Assembly: GCA_945860275.1 (NCBI GenBank)
Contig: CAMAPN010000001.1
Coordinates: 1-64,000, forward strand
Direction of reading: 5' to 3'
Source of the DNA: Bifidobacterium breve
GTDB taxonomy: Bacteria; Actinomycetota; Actinomycetes; Nanopelagicales; Nanopelagicaceae
DNA length: 64,000 nt
Both the position numbers and the translations under genes were made by a program. The notes below the pieces were generated by a model. That model did not search any database. It saw only the letters and a list, made by a program, of their open reading frames with translations, and was not told the origin of the DNA. Positions 10,277-19,890 of this stretch are shown here, piece by piece (positions within the stretch are counted from its first letter, which is position 1; every line of letters begins with the position of its first letter).

Positions 10277-11377
10277 ATGGAATCGCCATTGTTTTCGATT
10301 CATCAGGCTCTCGGAGCAAAGCTCGGAGATTTCGCTGGATGGCAGATGCCATTGGAATATCCCGCCCCAGTAGGTGGCGGCACCCTTGCCGAACACCAAG
10401 CCGTACGAGAGAAGGCTGGACTTTTTGATGTCTCACACCTTGGAAAGATAGAAATTATTGGACCAGGGGCGAAGCAGTGGGCAAATCAGATCTTCACCAA
10501 TGACTTAACTCGCATCACCGCAGGACAAGCTCAATATTCCTTGCTCTGCAACGCCGAGGGAGGAGTAATTGACGATGTCATTATCTACTGTCGCAGTGAC
10601 GATGATGTACTCGTAATTCCAAATGCGGCGAATGCTCTCGTTGTTTATCAGGTGCTAACGGAGCAGATTGATAGCGCGAAGTTTTCGCTCAACAATCGAC
10701 ACCAGGATTTCGCAGTGATCGCGCTCCAAGGTCCACTTTCAGGTCAAGTGCTCGCATCAGTGGGGTTGCATCGCGATCTCGAATACATGTCCTTTGCTGA
10801 TGTTCATTTTGACGGAACGTCGTTTACTCTATGTCGGACTGGATATTCCGGCGAGCATGGGTACGAATTACTTCCACCTAAAAATCTGGCAAGTGAGTTG
10901 TGGAGCGTTCTCAGCCGTGAAGTTTTGCGGATTGGCGGCAAGATTGCCGGTTTAGGTGCTCGGGATACTTTGCGAACTGAGATGGGATATCCACTGCACG
11001 GTCACGAGTTATCACTTGAGATCAATGCACTGGAGGCAAATCTTTCCTGGGCTATTGGTTGGAAGAAGAAGATATTTCATGGCGATGGCGCGCTTCGAGC
11101 AGAGCAAGCAAAAGGGGTCAATAGATTGCTCCGCGGTTTATTGCTAACCGAGCGGGGAATTCCGCGCGGTGGCATGTTAGTGCGTAACAGCGTTGGTGCG
11201 GTTGTGGGTGAAGTGACTAGTGGCACTTTTTCTCCCACTTTAAAAGAGGGCATTGCTCTGGCGTTCATCGAATCAGGAATTGAAGTTGGTGAACAGCTAT
11301 TAGTAGATGTCAGAGGGCGCAATTTGAGCGCGGTAGTAACTAAGCCGCCTTTTGTTACATCGCATGTACGCGGTTAA
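10277..11377 (+). CDS. gcvT: Glycine cleavage system aminomethyltransferase T protein
   Basis: FAGWQMPLEYP, GLFDVSHLGKIEIIGP, RTGYSGEHGYEL, GEVTSGTFSPTL. Confidence 0.93.
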   Translation: MESPLFSIHQALGAKLGDFAGWQMPLEYPAPVGGGTLAEHQAVREKAGLFDVSHLGKIEIIGPGAKQWANQIFTNDLTRITAGQAQYSLLCNAEGGVIDDVIIYCRSDDDVLVIPNAANALVVYQVLTEQIDSAKFSLNNRHQDFAVIALQGPLSGQVLASVGLHRDLEYMSFADVHFDGTSFTLCRTGYSGEHGYELLPPKNLASELWSVLSREVLRIGGKIAGLGARDTLRTEMGYPLHGHELSLEINALEANLSWAIGWKKKIFHGDGALRAEQAKGVNRLLRGLLLTERGIPRGGMLVRNSVGAVVGEVTSGTFSPTLKEGIALAFIESGIEVGEQLLVDVRGRNLSAVVTKPPFVTSHVRG

Positions 11378-12152
11378 ACACCACGTTGCCACGTTGCATT
11401 GCACGACGGAGTGAGTGCAGAACTGCTGGCCCCAGCACCACAATCAAAATGATATTGAAAATAGCGCGGGGGATATCCCAGGCTAATGCTGTAGCGAAGT
11501 GAAAGATGAAAAATCTTTGCAAGTTCTCGAGAATGCTCGCGCCTGGAACATAGGCAATTGACGATGCCGGCGAGACGATCCACGGCCAGAGCTGCAGATC
11601 CATCAGCAAACCAAAGAGCACAGCGATCATTGCACCGTAGCCTGCGAGCAAAATTATTTCAAAACTTTTCGACCTAATCTGCGGTAGCGCCCCCGCGCCC
11701 CAGCCAATCCAGGCCGCGCACATCATTTGAAAAGCAAGCCATGGGCCTACTCCTCCGGTAAGAAGAGCAGATGCCAACATCGTTGTTAAACCAAGGATAA
11801 ATCCAAATCTCTTGCCGAGCGCTCTGCCTCCAATAATGATGAGGAACCAGATTGGCTCCAATCCAACTGCGCCCGCACCTATTGCACGAAGGGCAGCGCC
11901 GGTTGCGCTAAGAACCCCTAGGAAGGCAAGCGCTTTCACATTTAACCCGCCATAGGTAATTTCAATAATTGCAACTACGGTAACAAGCGGCATAAGAGCT
12001 AAGAACAACCATCGCGCTGCTTGATCGTTCTCGGCTGTAACAAATAACGGCCAAGTAAATGCAAGGAATCCGATAATTGAAGCGAGCGCAATAGTGAGCG
12101 CCGAGAGTGTGCGAGCATGCAACTGCTGTTGCTGGCCAAGCGTTATTGTCAT
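11355..12152 (-). CDS. ECF transporter S component (putative cobalamin-type)
   Basis: 265 aa polytopic protein, gene overlap ATGA with ECF ATPase, downstream of cobalamin riboswitch. Confidence 0.75.
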   Translation of the reverse strand: MTITLGQQQQLHARTLSALTIALASIIGFLAFTWPLFVTAENDQAARWLFLALMPLVTVVAIIEITYGGLNVKALAFLGVLSATGAALRAIGAGAVGLEPIWFLIIIGGRALGKRFGFILGLTTMLASALLTGGVGPWLAFQMMCAAWIGWGAGALPQIRSKSFEIILLAGYGAMIAVLFGLLMDLQLWPWIVSPASSIAYVPGASILENLQRFFIFHFATALAWDIPRAIFNIILIVVLGPAVLHSLRRAMQRGNVVFNRVHAM

Positions 12153-13753
12153 TTATTCTCGCCTAAGGATTGCAAAACTTCGGAGACGGTCAACCATCGA
12201 GCAGGTGATAAGACTTTTGCTACTTGAGGCGCGAAGGCAGGAGATGATGTGAGAATGTCGGAAACTTCACCATCTGCAACAATTTCACCATCGGCGAGCA
12301 CGACAACTCGTGTTGCAACATCGGCGACGATTTCGACATCATGTGAAGCGAGGATTACTGCAGTGGAATCGGAGATCATTCGCCCAATTGCTGCAACTAG
12401 TCTCTCTTTAGCTTGATAGTCAAGCCCGCGCGTTGGTTCATCGAGTACGAGTAGTGCTGGCTTGCGCGCAAGAACGATAGCTAACACGAGGCAAAGTCGT
12501 TCACCCTCCGAAAGATCTCGCGGATGCACGGTGAGGTCAATCTCGGGCAGTAAATCAAATAACGCACGTTCAGTTGTTCCGGGTGGCACATGGCTATCCC
12601 GGTCGCTGTTTCGAAGTTCTTCCAAAACGCTTTGCCCGTAGAGAAGATCGCTCGCCTCTTGCGGTACAAACCCAACATGGCTAATGAGATCAGCACCGTG
12701 AAGCGTATGCGGATCTTTGCCGAGTACCTCGATAGCGCCACTTGCTCTCTCACGCAATCCGATCATGCTCGTGAGGAGCGTGGATTTACCTGCGCCATTT
12801 CGCCCCATCACCGCGAGAACCTCGCCGGCTTTGACAGTAAGCCAGACATCTCGAAGCGCAATCTTTTCTCCATATCGGATAGTTAAATCGGATATCGAGA
12901 GAATTTCCTTCGCCAATGGATTTGCAGATAGTCGAACCGGCGGAGTTATTTGTTGGGCCAAATGGCTGATGCTACGGCGAGCATCTCGAACAGTCATTGG
13001 GACTTGGTCACTTTTCAATGCTCGGGAGAGTTGGATTATTGGCGGTGCTAGCGGGGAATCTTTGAGAATCTCTTCGGGCGCTCCGATAGCAACATGCTGT
13101 TGATCTTTCACATAAATAACTCGATCTACAAATTGAAGAACCCGCTCTAATTTATGTTCGGCAATGATCACGGTTAGTCCCAAGTCGTGGACAAGTCGAG
13201 ATAGCGTGGCGAGGACTTCCTCTGCCGCAATTGGATCAAGAGCGCTAGTTGGCTCATCAAGAAGGAGAATTTTTGGATTCATAGTTAACACAGATGCAAT
13301 TGCAACCCGTTGTTGTTCCCCACCGCTCAAAGAGGTTAGTTTTCGCTCCCTCAATGGAGCGAGTGCGAGAAGATCCAATGTATCTTCGACGCGCTTACGC
13401 ATTACTTCAGGTGCAATACCCAGTGATTCCATTCCAAACACAAGCTCTTCTTCAACGGTATCTGTAACAAAACCAAGCGCAGGGTTTTGCCCCACTATGG
13501 CAATGAGATCAACCAAATCGCGCGGTTTTTGCAGAGCGGTATCTCGACCATCAATTCTTATTGCTCCAGAGAAAATCCCTCCTGTGTGATGAGGGACTAA
13601 TCCATTCATCAATCTGAGCAATGTGGATTTACCGGCGCCGGTATCACCCATTATCAGTACAAATTCGCCTTCAGGAACGTCGAACGATAAGTTCTCAAAA
13701 ATAGTTCGTTGTACATATGGGTATATCAATGTGACATTTTCAAATGAAATCAT
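12149..13753 (-). CDS. ECF transporter duplicated ATPase (two ABC domains)
   Basis: Two Walker A motifs (GDTGAGKSTLL, GRNGAGKSTLL), two ABC signatures (LSGGEQQRVA, LSEGERLCLV); ATG at 13753 preferred over upstream start of ORF track. Confidence 0.9.
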   Translation of the reverse strand: MISFENVTLIYPYVQRTIFENLSFDVPEGEFVLIMGDTGAGKSTLLRLMNGLVPHHTGGIFSGAIRIDGRDTALQKPRDLVDLIAIVGQNPALGFVTDTVEEELVFGMESLGIAPEVMRKRVEDTLDLLALAPLRERKLTSLSGGEQQRVAIASVLTMNPKILLLDEPTSALDPIAAEEVLATLSRLVHDLGLTVIIAEHKLERVLQFVDRVIYVKDQQHVAIGAPEEILKDSPLAPPIIQLSRALKSDQVPMTVRDARRSISHLAQQITPPVRLSANPLAKEILSISDLTIRYGEKIALRDVWLTVKAGEVLAVMGRNGAGKSTLLTSMIGLRERASGAIEVLGKDPHTLHGADLISHVGFVPQEASDLLYGQSVLEELRNSDRDSHVPPGTTERALFDLLPEIDLTVHPRDLSEGERLCLVLAIVLARKPALLVLDEPTRGLDYQAKERLVAAIGRMISDSTAVILASHDVEIVADVATRVVVLADGEIVADGEVSDILTSSPAFAPQVAKVLSPARWLTVSEVLQSLGENK

Positions 13754-14769
13754 GAGCGGGCCTTGCCAGATGTAACGCAAAGAGGCGCCATGCATGTAAG
13801 CAATAGCGCTCCTGCAATAAGTGGGTTGAAAGCGAAATTTGCGATGATTGCCAGGGTGATTGCGCCAATTGATGCAACCATCACCAGTAACTCTTCTTTG
13901 CGCCAGGGGATAGGGCGATATTTGCTACGAGTATTCATCTGATTCCCAAGCGTTAAGCCACAGGCAAGAAAGAATATTGAAAAAGCAAGCGTAATTGCGT
14001 AACGCGAACCGATAAGCATCTGTAACAGCGAGAAAAGCAAAGTTCCGGTTCCGATCAAAATCAATATGGTGGGCGCTTTCTTTCTGCCACCAGCAACCGC
14101 GTCAGGCTTGTGTCCATATCCACGAGCTTCCATTGATTCGGCCATGATCAGTGCACGTTCTAGGGATTCTTCAAAAAGGGGAATAACGCTCCTCTTAAAG
14201 CTAAAGCGTTTTTCATCGCCACGGAGTTTTCTTGCTTGACTAATACGTTTTAGGCTCATCGCAAAATGAGGAATGAGCGTGGTAGAAATAATCAGAGCAA
14301 CTCCAGCTTCATGCAATATCCCAGGCAATGAGCGAAGCGTTTGCTTTGGATTAGCCAAGGAACTTGCTCCGGCAAGGGTAATTACTAAAGCGAAGATAGT
14401 TAGTGACTCCATTAGTACAAAGTTCAGCCTCTCACTTGTCACATCTCCACCGAGGAGGATTCCTGCTAGCCATTCTGGGAGTCGAATTCGTGGCAAAGTG
14501 AAGAGGACTCGTCCATCTCCTGGAACACCAAAAATAATTGCGATAACCATCCGGATGAAAAGGGCGACGCAAGCAATTTTGATGCCGATGGTGAGAGCAG
14601 CCGCCCAAGGATCGTTTGAGCGGCGTGCGAACGTCACAACTATGGTTGCCGTAATGATGATGGCAAGCAGCCACACATTAGCTGTCCGGCTAGTGGCTAT
14701 TGCCAAGCTGATGCCCCAAAACCACCACGCTAATGGATGTAACGTTCGCACTTCGTTCACACGATTCAC
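13750..14769 (-). CDS. ECF transporter T component (CbiQ/EcfT family)
   Basis: Polytopic; MAESMEARGYG = EcfT A-R-G coupling motif; translationally coupled to ATPase. Confidence 0.85.
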   Translation of the reverse strand: MNRVNEVRTLHPLAWWFWGISLAIATSRTANVWLLAIIITATIVVTFARRSNDPWAAALTIGIKIACVALFIRMVIAIIFGVPGDGRVLFTLPRIRLPEWLAGILLGGDVTSERLNFVLMESLTIFALVITLAGASSLANPKQTLRSLPGILHEAGVALIISTTLIPHFAMSLKRISQARKLRGDEKRFSFKRSVIPLFEESLERALIMAESMEARGYGHKPDAVAGGRKKAPTILILIGTGTLLFSLLQMLIGSRYAITLAFSIFFLACGLTLGNQMNTRSKYRPIPWRKEELLVMVASIGAITLAIIANFAFNPLIAGALLLTCMAPLCVTSGKARS

Positions 14770-14787
14770 TTGTTATGCGGTGTATTT

Positions 14788-15375
14788 CTATTTCAGTGAT
14801 TCTGGTACAGCTATTGGATCAGCGCCGCAATCTTTACTTGGGAACCCGTTGATTCCACAAATGAATCCACCTTCACCAGCGCGCACTTCAGAGGCTTTGT
14901 TAAGCACATCAAGGCCAGTGGCGTCGATTGGCACAGATACGCAACCGCTGGAGGCTTCTGGTGCGCTATCGCCCTCTGGATAAATCACTGGATCTCCGAA
15001 TTCAATGATGTAGCCGACGCGCTTTTCGCCATCGGTGGCCGTTGTCGCTCCACATAGTTTCGCGAAATCAGGCTGCGCTGCTGGAGCAGAAGGGTCGACG
15101 ATTCCCTCGGCTGAGAGGGTGTAATTCCAGCCTTCGACTGTCCCGTCTGCAGGATTGGTTGTTGCCGGACCTTCCATGGCAGTGGTCCAACTCGTTCCAT
15201 CAGCGCTACTTTGGGAGTAGCCCCAATATCGATAACCAACTGCCGAATTTGAACTCGTTGAGTTCTCAGTCGTGTTAGCTGTTTGTGAATTAGAAGAGCA
15301 ACCTGCGAGTGAAATAGTTATCGAGAGGAAGCTGAAAAGAACAGCTCCAAATTTTTTTATCCTTTTTTGTGACAC
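14788..15375 (-). CDS. SCO2322-like secreted lipoprotein
   Basis: Lipobox SLAGCSS; YRYWGYSQSSADG...WTTAMEGPATTNPADGTVEGWNY resembles SCO2322-family proteins encoded with ECF loci; GTG start. Confidence 0.75.
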   Translation of the reverse strand: MSQKRIKKFGAVLFSFLSITISLAGCSSNSQTANTTENSTSSNSAVGYRYWGYSQSSADGTSWTTAMEGPATTNPADGTVEGWNYTLSAEGIVDPSAPAAQPDFAKLCGATTATDGEKRVGYIIEFGDPVIYPEGDSAPEASSGCVSVPIDATGLDVLNKASEVRAGEGGFICGINGFPSKDCGADPIAVPESLK

Positions 15376-15381
15376 TGGAAT

Positions 15382-15395
15382 CCTTTCAAGAAAGG
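15382..15395 (-). promoter_or_regulatory. Candidate RBS-sequestering hairpin CCTTTC-TT-GAAAGG upstream of GTG start
   Basis: Perfect 6-bp inverted repeat overlapping the AAAGG ribosome-binding site just 5' of the start at 15375. Confidence 0.55.
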
Positions 15396-15444
15396 GTCCA
15401 CAAGGCTCTGACAGAGATGGAGATACAAGAGATCAACCATCGTT

Positions 15445-15600
15445 GCCGCCCCGTAAACCACGACGGGTGTTGTTGGCTTTCTCCATCGAGTAGGTAATCC
15501 GACTCATCTTCGTGGAACTATGTGCGAAGAATTACGGTTGCGGGTCAGCGCCGGAGTTACACCGGACTTCCCCTACATCGAGGGAGTATTCAAGTACTCA
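15445..15600 (-). promoter_or_regulatory. Cobalamin (adenosylcobalamin-type) riboswitch
   Basis: Minus strand: GGGGAAGTCCGGTGTAACTCCGGCGCTGACCCGCAACCGTAA (B12 box) followed by GAGTCGGATTACCTACTCGAT; candidate P13-like hairpin CCCGT..ACGGG at 15451-15468. Confidence 0.92.
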
Positions 15601-15677
15601 GATATTAAGTTGTGCGTACCCTCTAAGCATAACCATGAGATGGTTGCAATGGCGAGAGCATTGGGTACTGTTTCGCC

Positions 15678-16679
15678 ATGGAGTATCGTCGCCTCGGCCG
15701 CTCTGGCATGTATGTATCGGAAATCGCTTACGGAAACTGGATTACGCACGGCTCGCAAGTGGCCGCCGAAGAGGCGATTAAATGCGTTCGAGCGGCATTC
15801 GATGTTGGTATCACTACCTTTGACACCGCAGATGTATACGCCGGCACAAAAGCGGAGACAGTGTTGGGGCGCGCACTTAAAGGAGTTAAGCGCGAGTCCT
15901 ATGAACTCTTCACCAAGGTTTATTGGCCAACTGGCGAAGGTAAGAATGATCGCGGATTATCACGTAAGCACATTATGGAATCGGTCCACGCGTCGTTAAA
16001 GCGCCTACAAACCGACCACATTGATCTCTATCAAGCGCATAGATTTGATTATGAAACCCCTCTTGATGAAACGCTCCGCGCTTTCGATGATCTGATTCGA
16101 CAAGGTAAGGTCAATTACATTGGATTTTCTCAATGGCGTGCAAGTGAGATTCAGGCTGCACTTACCATCCAAAAAGAACTTGGCTTTGATCGATTTGTCT
16201 CCAGCCAGCCTCAGTATTCAATGTTGTGGCGAGTGATTGAGTCAGAGGTGATTCCACTCTCTGAACGCGAGGGGATTGGCCAGATCGTGTGGTCACCTGT
16301 TGCGCAGGGGGTTCTCTCCGGGAAGTACCTTCCGGGCAAGAAGCCACCAACGGGCTCACGCGCTACTGACAAGAAGAGTGGCGCCGCCATGATTTCGCGT
16401 TGGATGAATGATGACATCTTGCGCGAAGTTGCCAAGCTGCAACCGATTGCACATGACCTTGGTTTAACTATGGCGCAATTGGCAATCGCGTGGGTTTTGC
16501 AAAATTCAAATGTCTCGAGCGCGATAATCGGTGCCTCAAAGGCAAAACAAGTTAAAGAGAACGTGAAAGCTGCAGGGGTCAAACTCAGCGCAGATGTTAT
16601 GCGAGCGATTGATTCAGCAATTGGTTCGATTGCTGAACGTGACCCCGCTAAGGACGTCAGTCCAAACCCGCGACCTTAA
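15678..16679 (+). CDS. Aldo/keto reductase family oxidoreductase
   Basis: MEYRRLGRSGMYVSEIAYGNW, FDTADVYAGTKAETVLGRALKG, IGFSQW. Confidence 0.92.
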   Translation: MEYRRLGRSGMYVSEIAYGNWITHGSQVAAEEAIKCVRAAFDVGITTFDTADVYAGTKAETVLGRALKGVKRESYELFTKVYWPTGEGKNDRGLSRKHIMESVHASLKRLQTDHIDLYQAHRFDYETPLDETLRAFDDLIRQGKVNYIGFSQWRASEIQAALTIQKELGFDRFVSSQPQYSMLWRVIESEVIPLSEREGIGQIVWSPVAQGVLSGKYLPGKKPPTGSRATDKKSGAAMISRWMNDDILREVAKLQPIAHDLGLTMAQLAIAWVLQNSNVSSAIIGASKAKQVKENVKAAGVKLSADVMRAIDSAIGSIAERDPAKDVSPNPRP

Positions 16680-16703
16680 CTGCTTAAATCAAGTTAAATC
16701 AAG

Positions 16704-17219
16704 TTAAATCAGCTTGGTGCCGCGCTTAACCTGTGGTGCAGGTGTGCGCAACCTTCTGATTTGGGTCGAGCGCATCCATGCATACATAGTGACGCCTTTA
16801 ACGGACTCATTCGGATGCTTGACCGAGCAAGCTTTCTTGATTTGTCGCCCCATCCAGACTCCATCAAGCACTGAGACTAGAACCACCACGTACATGACCA
16901 ATGTCGCTAATACTTTGATAGTTACGCTCGGCATTGCGGTCAGAAGTAGCACGACCATGAGCAGTGGTAGGAAGAATTCTGCAATTGACCAACGCGAATC
17001 GACGTAATCCCGGGCGAACTTTCTTACCGGCCCTTTATCGCGCTTGGGAAGTGCGCGCTCGTCACCTTTTAGGTAGAGCTCTCGCATCTCCATTCGACGT
17101 CGACGGGCGTTCTCGCGCTCTGCCTTCTTCGCTTCTTTAGTAGCGGCTGGCGCAAGCGCAGGGGTGAATTTCTTTGCATTGCGCTTGGGCGTTGGCTTGT
17201 TCTTTTTCTCGTCGCTCAT
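16704..17219 (-). CDS. DUF3043 domain-containing membrane protein
   Basis: Basic N-terminus, RRRRMEMRELYLKGDERALPKRDKGPVRKFARDYVDSRW signature plus TMs. Confidence 0.85.
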   Translation of the reverse strand: MSDEKKNKPTPKRNAKKFTPALAPAATKEAKKAERENARRRRMEMRELYLKGDERALPKRDKGPVRKFARDYVDSRWSIAEFFLPLLMVVLLLTAMPSVTIKVLATLVMYVVVLVSVLDGVWMGRQIKKACSVKHPNESVKGVTMYAWMRSTQIRRLRTPAPQVKRGTKLI

Positions 17220-17251
17220 GATTTCTCTGGTTCTCCCGTTCGGTTTTATTC

Positions 17252-18394
17252 CTAGATGAGGCTTAACATTCGATCAAGTGCCACCCGAGCAAAGTGCGCA
17301 GTTCGCTCGGCAACCTTTATCTCATTGACAACTCTTCCCTCGACCAAAGACTCCAAAGACCACACAAGATGTGGCAAGTCGATTCGATTCATAGTGGAGC
17401 AGTAACAAACTGATTTATCCAAAAAGACAATTTGCTTATCTTGATGTTGCTGCGCGAGGCGCTTCACTAAATTCAATTCGGTGCCGATCGCCCATTTACT
17501 TCCCGCAGGGGAGTTGCTGACCGTTTTGATGATCTGCTCAGTTGATCCGATAATGTCGGCGTTGAGTGCAACTTCATGTTGGCATTCAGGGTGCACGATT
17601 ACTTGAACATCTCGAATTCGAGAGCGAACATCGTTTATCGAATCGAGCGAGAAACGCGCATGGACTGAGCAATGTCCTCGCCAGAGAATCATCTTGGCAT
17701 TTTTTATTTGCGAATCTGTTAAACCGCCGCGCGGTTTCCAAGGGTTCCACACCACGCAATCCCCAAGCGTTAAACCCATTTGCAAGACTGCAGTGTTGCG
17801 ACCAAGGTGTTGATCTGGCAAAAAGAGCACTCGTTCGCCTTGCGAGAAAGCCCAGGTGAGCGTGGTGTGTGCATTCGATGAAGTGCAAACAGTTCCACCA
17901 TGCTCGCCAGTAAAGGCTTTGATCGCTGCTGAGGAATTCATGTAGGTGACAGGGATGGTTGATTGGCCAATTCCAAGCTCGTCGAGCACTGCCCAGCACG
18001 CAGCAACTTGCTCATAATTAGCCATATCCGCCATCGAACATCCCGCTGCAAGATCAGGAAGAATCACGCGTTGCGAGGGCGAAGTGAGGATGTCTGCGCT
18101 TTCGGCCATGAAGTGCACGCCGCAGAAAACAATGTAGGGCGCATCAGGTCGAGCGGCCGCATCGCGGGCTAATTTGAATGAATCTCCCGTGACATCTGCG
18201 AATTCAATGACTTCATCTCGTTGATAGTGGTGGCCGAGCACGAAGACTTGATCTCCAAGAGTTGCCCTGGCGCGTCGAGCGCGCTCACGCAAATCTGGGT
18301 CACTGGGAGCTGGCAACTCTCCTGGACAGGAAACCCCACGCTCGCTGGCAAGGTCGCTACCTTGCCCGAGTAATAAGAGATCGGTGATGCCCAT
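17252..18394 (-). CDS. nadA: Quinolinate synthase A
   Basis: LGHHYQRDEVIEFADVTGDSFKLA, HPECQHEV; start set to ATG 18394 (MGITDLLLL) because the longer ORF would run into the divergent erpA gene. Confidence 0.92.
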   Translation of the reverse strand: MGITDLLLLGQGSDLASERGVSCPGELPAPSDPDLRERARRARATLGDQVFVLGHHYQRDEVIEFADVTGDSFKLARDAAARPDAPYIVFCGVHFMAESADILTSPSQRVILPDLAAGCSMADMANYEQVAACWAVLDELGIGQSTIPVTYMNSSAAIKAFTGEHGGTVCTSSNAHTTLTWAFSQGERVLFLPDQHLGRNTAVLQMGLTLGDCVVWNPWKPRGGLTDSQIKNAKMILWRGHCSVHARFSLDSINDVRSRIRDVQVIVHPECQHEVALNADIIGSTEQIIKTVSNSPAGSKWAIGTELNLVKRLAQQHQDKQIVFLDKSVCYCSTMNRIDLPHLVWSLESLVEGRVVNEIKVAERTAHFARVALDRMLSLI

Positions 18395-18523
18395 GGCGCT
18401 ATCTTCGCAGGTTTTCGACAAACAGGCGCGAAACTGGGCTCCGGGAAGATTTAAAGCGCGCTGTGCGTTCCATGCTATGGCAGGATTAGATACATCGAGT
18501 TCTTCACGAAAGGAAGTCCGACA

Positions 18524-18880
18524 ATGAGCGCTGAGGTCACCATATCCGCCACTTCTGATGGCGTTGTCCTCTCTGACAAAGCAGCATCCAAGGTCAAAGC
18601 GCTTTTGGAGCAGGAGGGTCGAGATGACCTCCGACTTCGTATCGCGGTTCAACCAGGAGGGTGTTCTGGCCTTCGTTACCAGCTCTACTTCGATGATCGC
18701 TCTCTCGAAGGCGACATCTTGAAAGATTTCAGTGGCGTTGGTGTTGTCACCGACAAGATGAGCTCGCCGTATCTCATGGGCGCAACCATCGACTTTGTTG
18801 ACACCATCGAGAAACAGGGGTTCACAATCGATAATCCGAACGCAGGCGGCAGCTGTGCTTGCGGAGATTCATTCCATTAA
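18524..18880 (+). CDS. erpA: Iron-sulfur cluster carrier/insertion protein (HesB/IscA/ErpA family)
   Basis: PGGCSGLRYQLYFDD and C-terminal GGSCACGDSF cysteines. Confidence 0.93.
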   Translation: MSAEVTISATSDGVVLSDKAASKVKALLEQEGRDDLRLRIAVQPGGCSGLRYQLYFDDRSLEGDILKDFSGVGVVTDKMSSPYLMGATIDFVDTIEKQGFTIDNPNAGGSCACGDSFH

Positions 18881-18909
18881 GTAATCGAACCTAGTCGCAA
18901 CAGTTCTGC

Positions 18910-19890
18910 ATGAAAATTGCCGTCACCGGCTCGGTGGCCACCGATTACATGATGAGCTTTCCCGGCAAGATTGCTGATTCCATCGTTGTAGATTCTTTAG
19001 AAAAAATTTCGCTCTCTTTTCTAGTGAACAATCTTGAAGTTCGTCGCGGTGGTACTGGCGCCAATATTTCCTTTGGTATGGGAGTGCTAGGTGGCTCTCC
19101 AGTGCTCATTGCTGCTGTAGGCGAAGATTTCACCGATTACAACTCCTGGCTAACCCGGCATGGAGTGGATACATCGGAGCTGTACGTATCACAAACGCAG
19201 TTGACTGCCCGATTTACCGTGACGACCGATGAATCTCATAATCAAATTGCTTCTTTTTATCCGGGGGCAATGAGCGAGGCGAGAAATATTGAGTTAGGCC
19301 CAATTTTTAAGAGCAAGAATGGCTTCGACCTTGTACTTATCGCACCGGATGATCCTGAGGCAATGCTCCGTCACACTGAAGAATGTCGTCAACATAAAAT
19401 TCCTTTCGCTGCCGATATATCGCAAACTTTGGCAAGTCTTGACGGCGAGAGCATCCGGAATCTTTTAGTGGGAGCAAAGTATTCGTTTCTCAATGAATAC
19501 GAAATGGCATTGGCTATGCAAAAGACCGGATGGAGTAAGCGAGATTTTCTTGACAATGTCGAAATCTGCATCACCACACTTGGGTCAAAGGGCGCTCAAA
19601 TAGAATCGCATTCGTTTGCGACAATCACTGTTGGTGTTGCCAAGGAGCGAAGCAAAATTGACCCAACGGGAATTGGCGATGCGTTTCGGGCTGGATTTCT
19701 CTCCGCAATAGGTTGGGGATTGGAACTGAAAGTATGCGCAGAGGTTGGTTCAATGGTCGCGACTTACTGTCTTGAAACTCAAGGTGGACAGGAATATCGG
19801 TTTACACGCGAACAATTCTTAGAGCGATTTGCTGAGAGTTACAGCGACACTTCCACACAACTCGTAGCCAAGGGCCTATCTATCTCTTAG
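18910..19890 (+). CDS. PfkB family carbohydrate/nucleoside kinase
   Basis: RRGGTGANISFGMGVLGG and DPTGIGDAFRAGFL PfkB signatures. Confidence 0.9.
   Translation: MKIAVTGSVATDYMMSFPGKIADSIVVDSLEKISLSFLVNNLEVRRGGTGANISFGMGVLGGSPVLIAAVGEDFTDYNSWLTRHGVDTSELYVSQTQLTARFTVTTDESHNQIASFYPGAMSEARNIELGPIFKSKNGFDLVLIAPDDPEAMLRHTEECRQHKIPFAADISQTLASLDGESIRNLLVGAKYSFLNEYEMALAMQKTGWSKRDFLDNVEICITTLGSKGAQIESHSFATITVGVAKERSKIDPTGIGDAFRAGFLSAIGWGLELKVCAEVGSMVATYCLETQGGQEYRFTREQFLERFAESYSDTSTQLVAKGLSIS

Noticed and set aside
15520-15999. 159-aa plus-strand ORF and neighbouring 15512-15781 ORF
   Set aside because: Lies over the riboswitch and the out-of-frame start of the aldo/keto reductase gene; no recognisable protein features.
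17252-18652. 466-aa version of NadA
   Set aside because: Extension upstream of ATG 18394 would overlap the divergent erpA start and has no NadA similarity.
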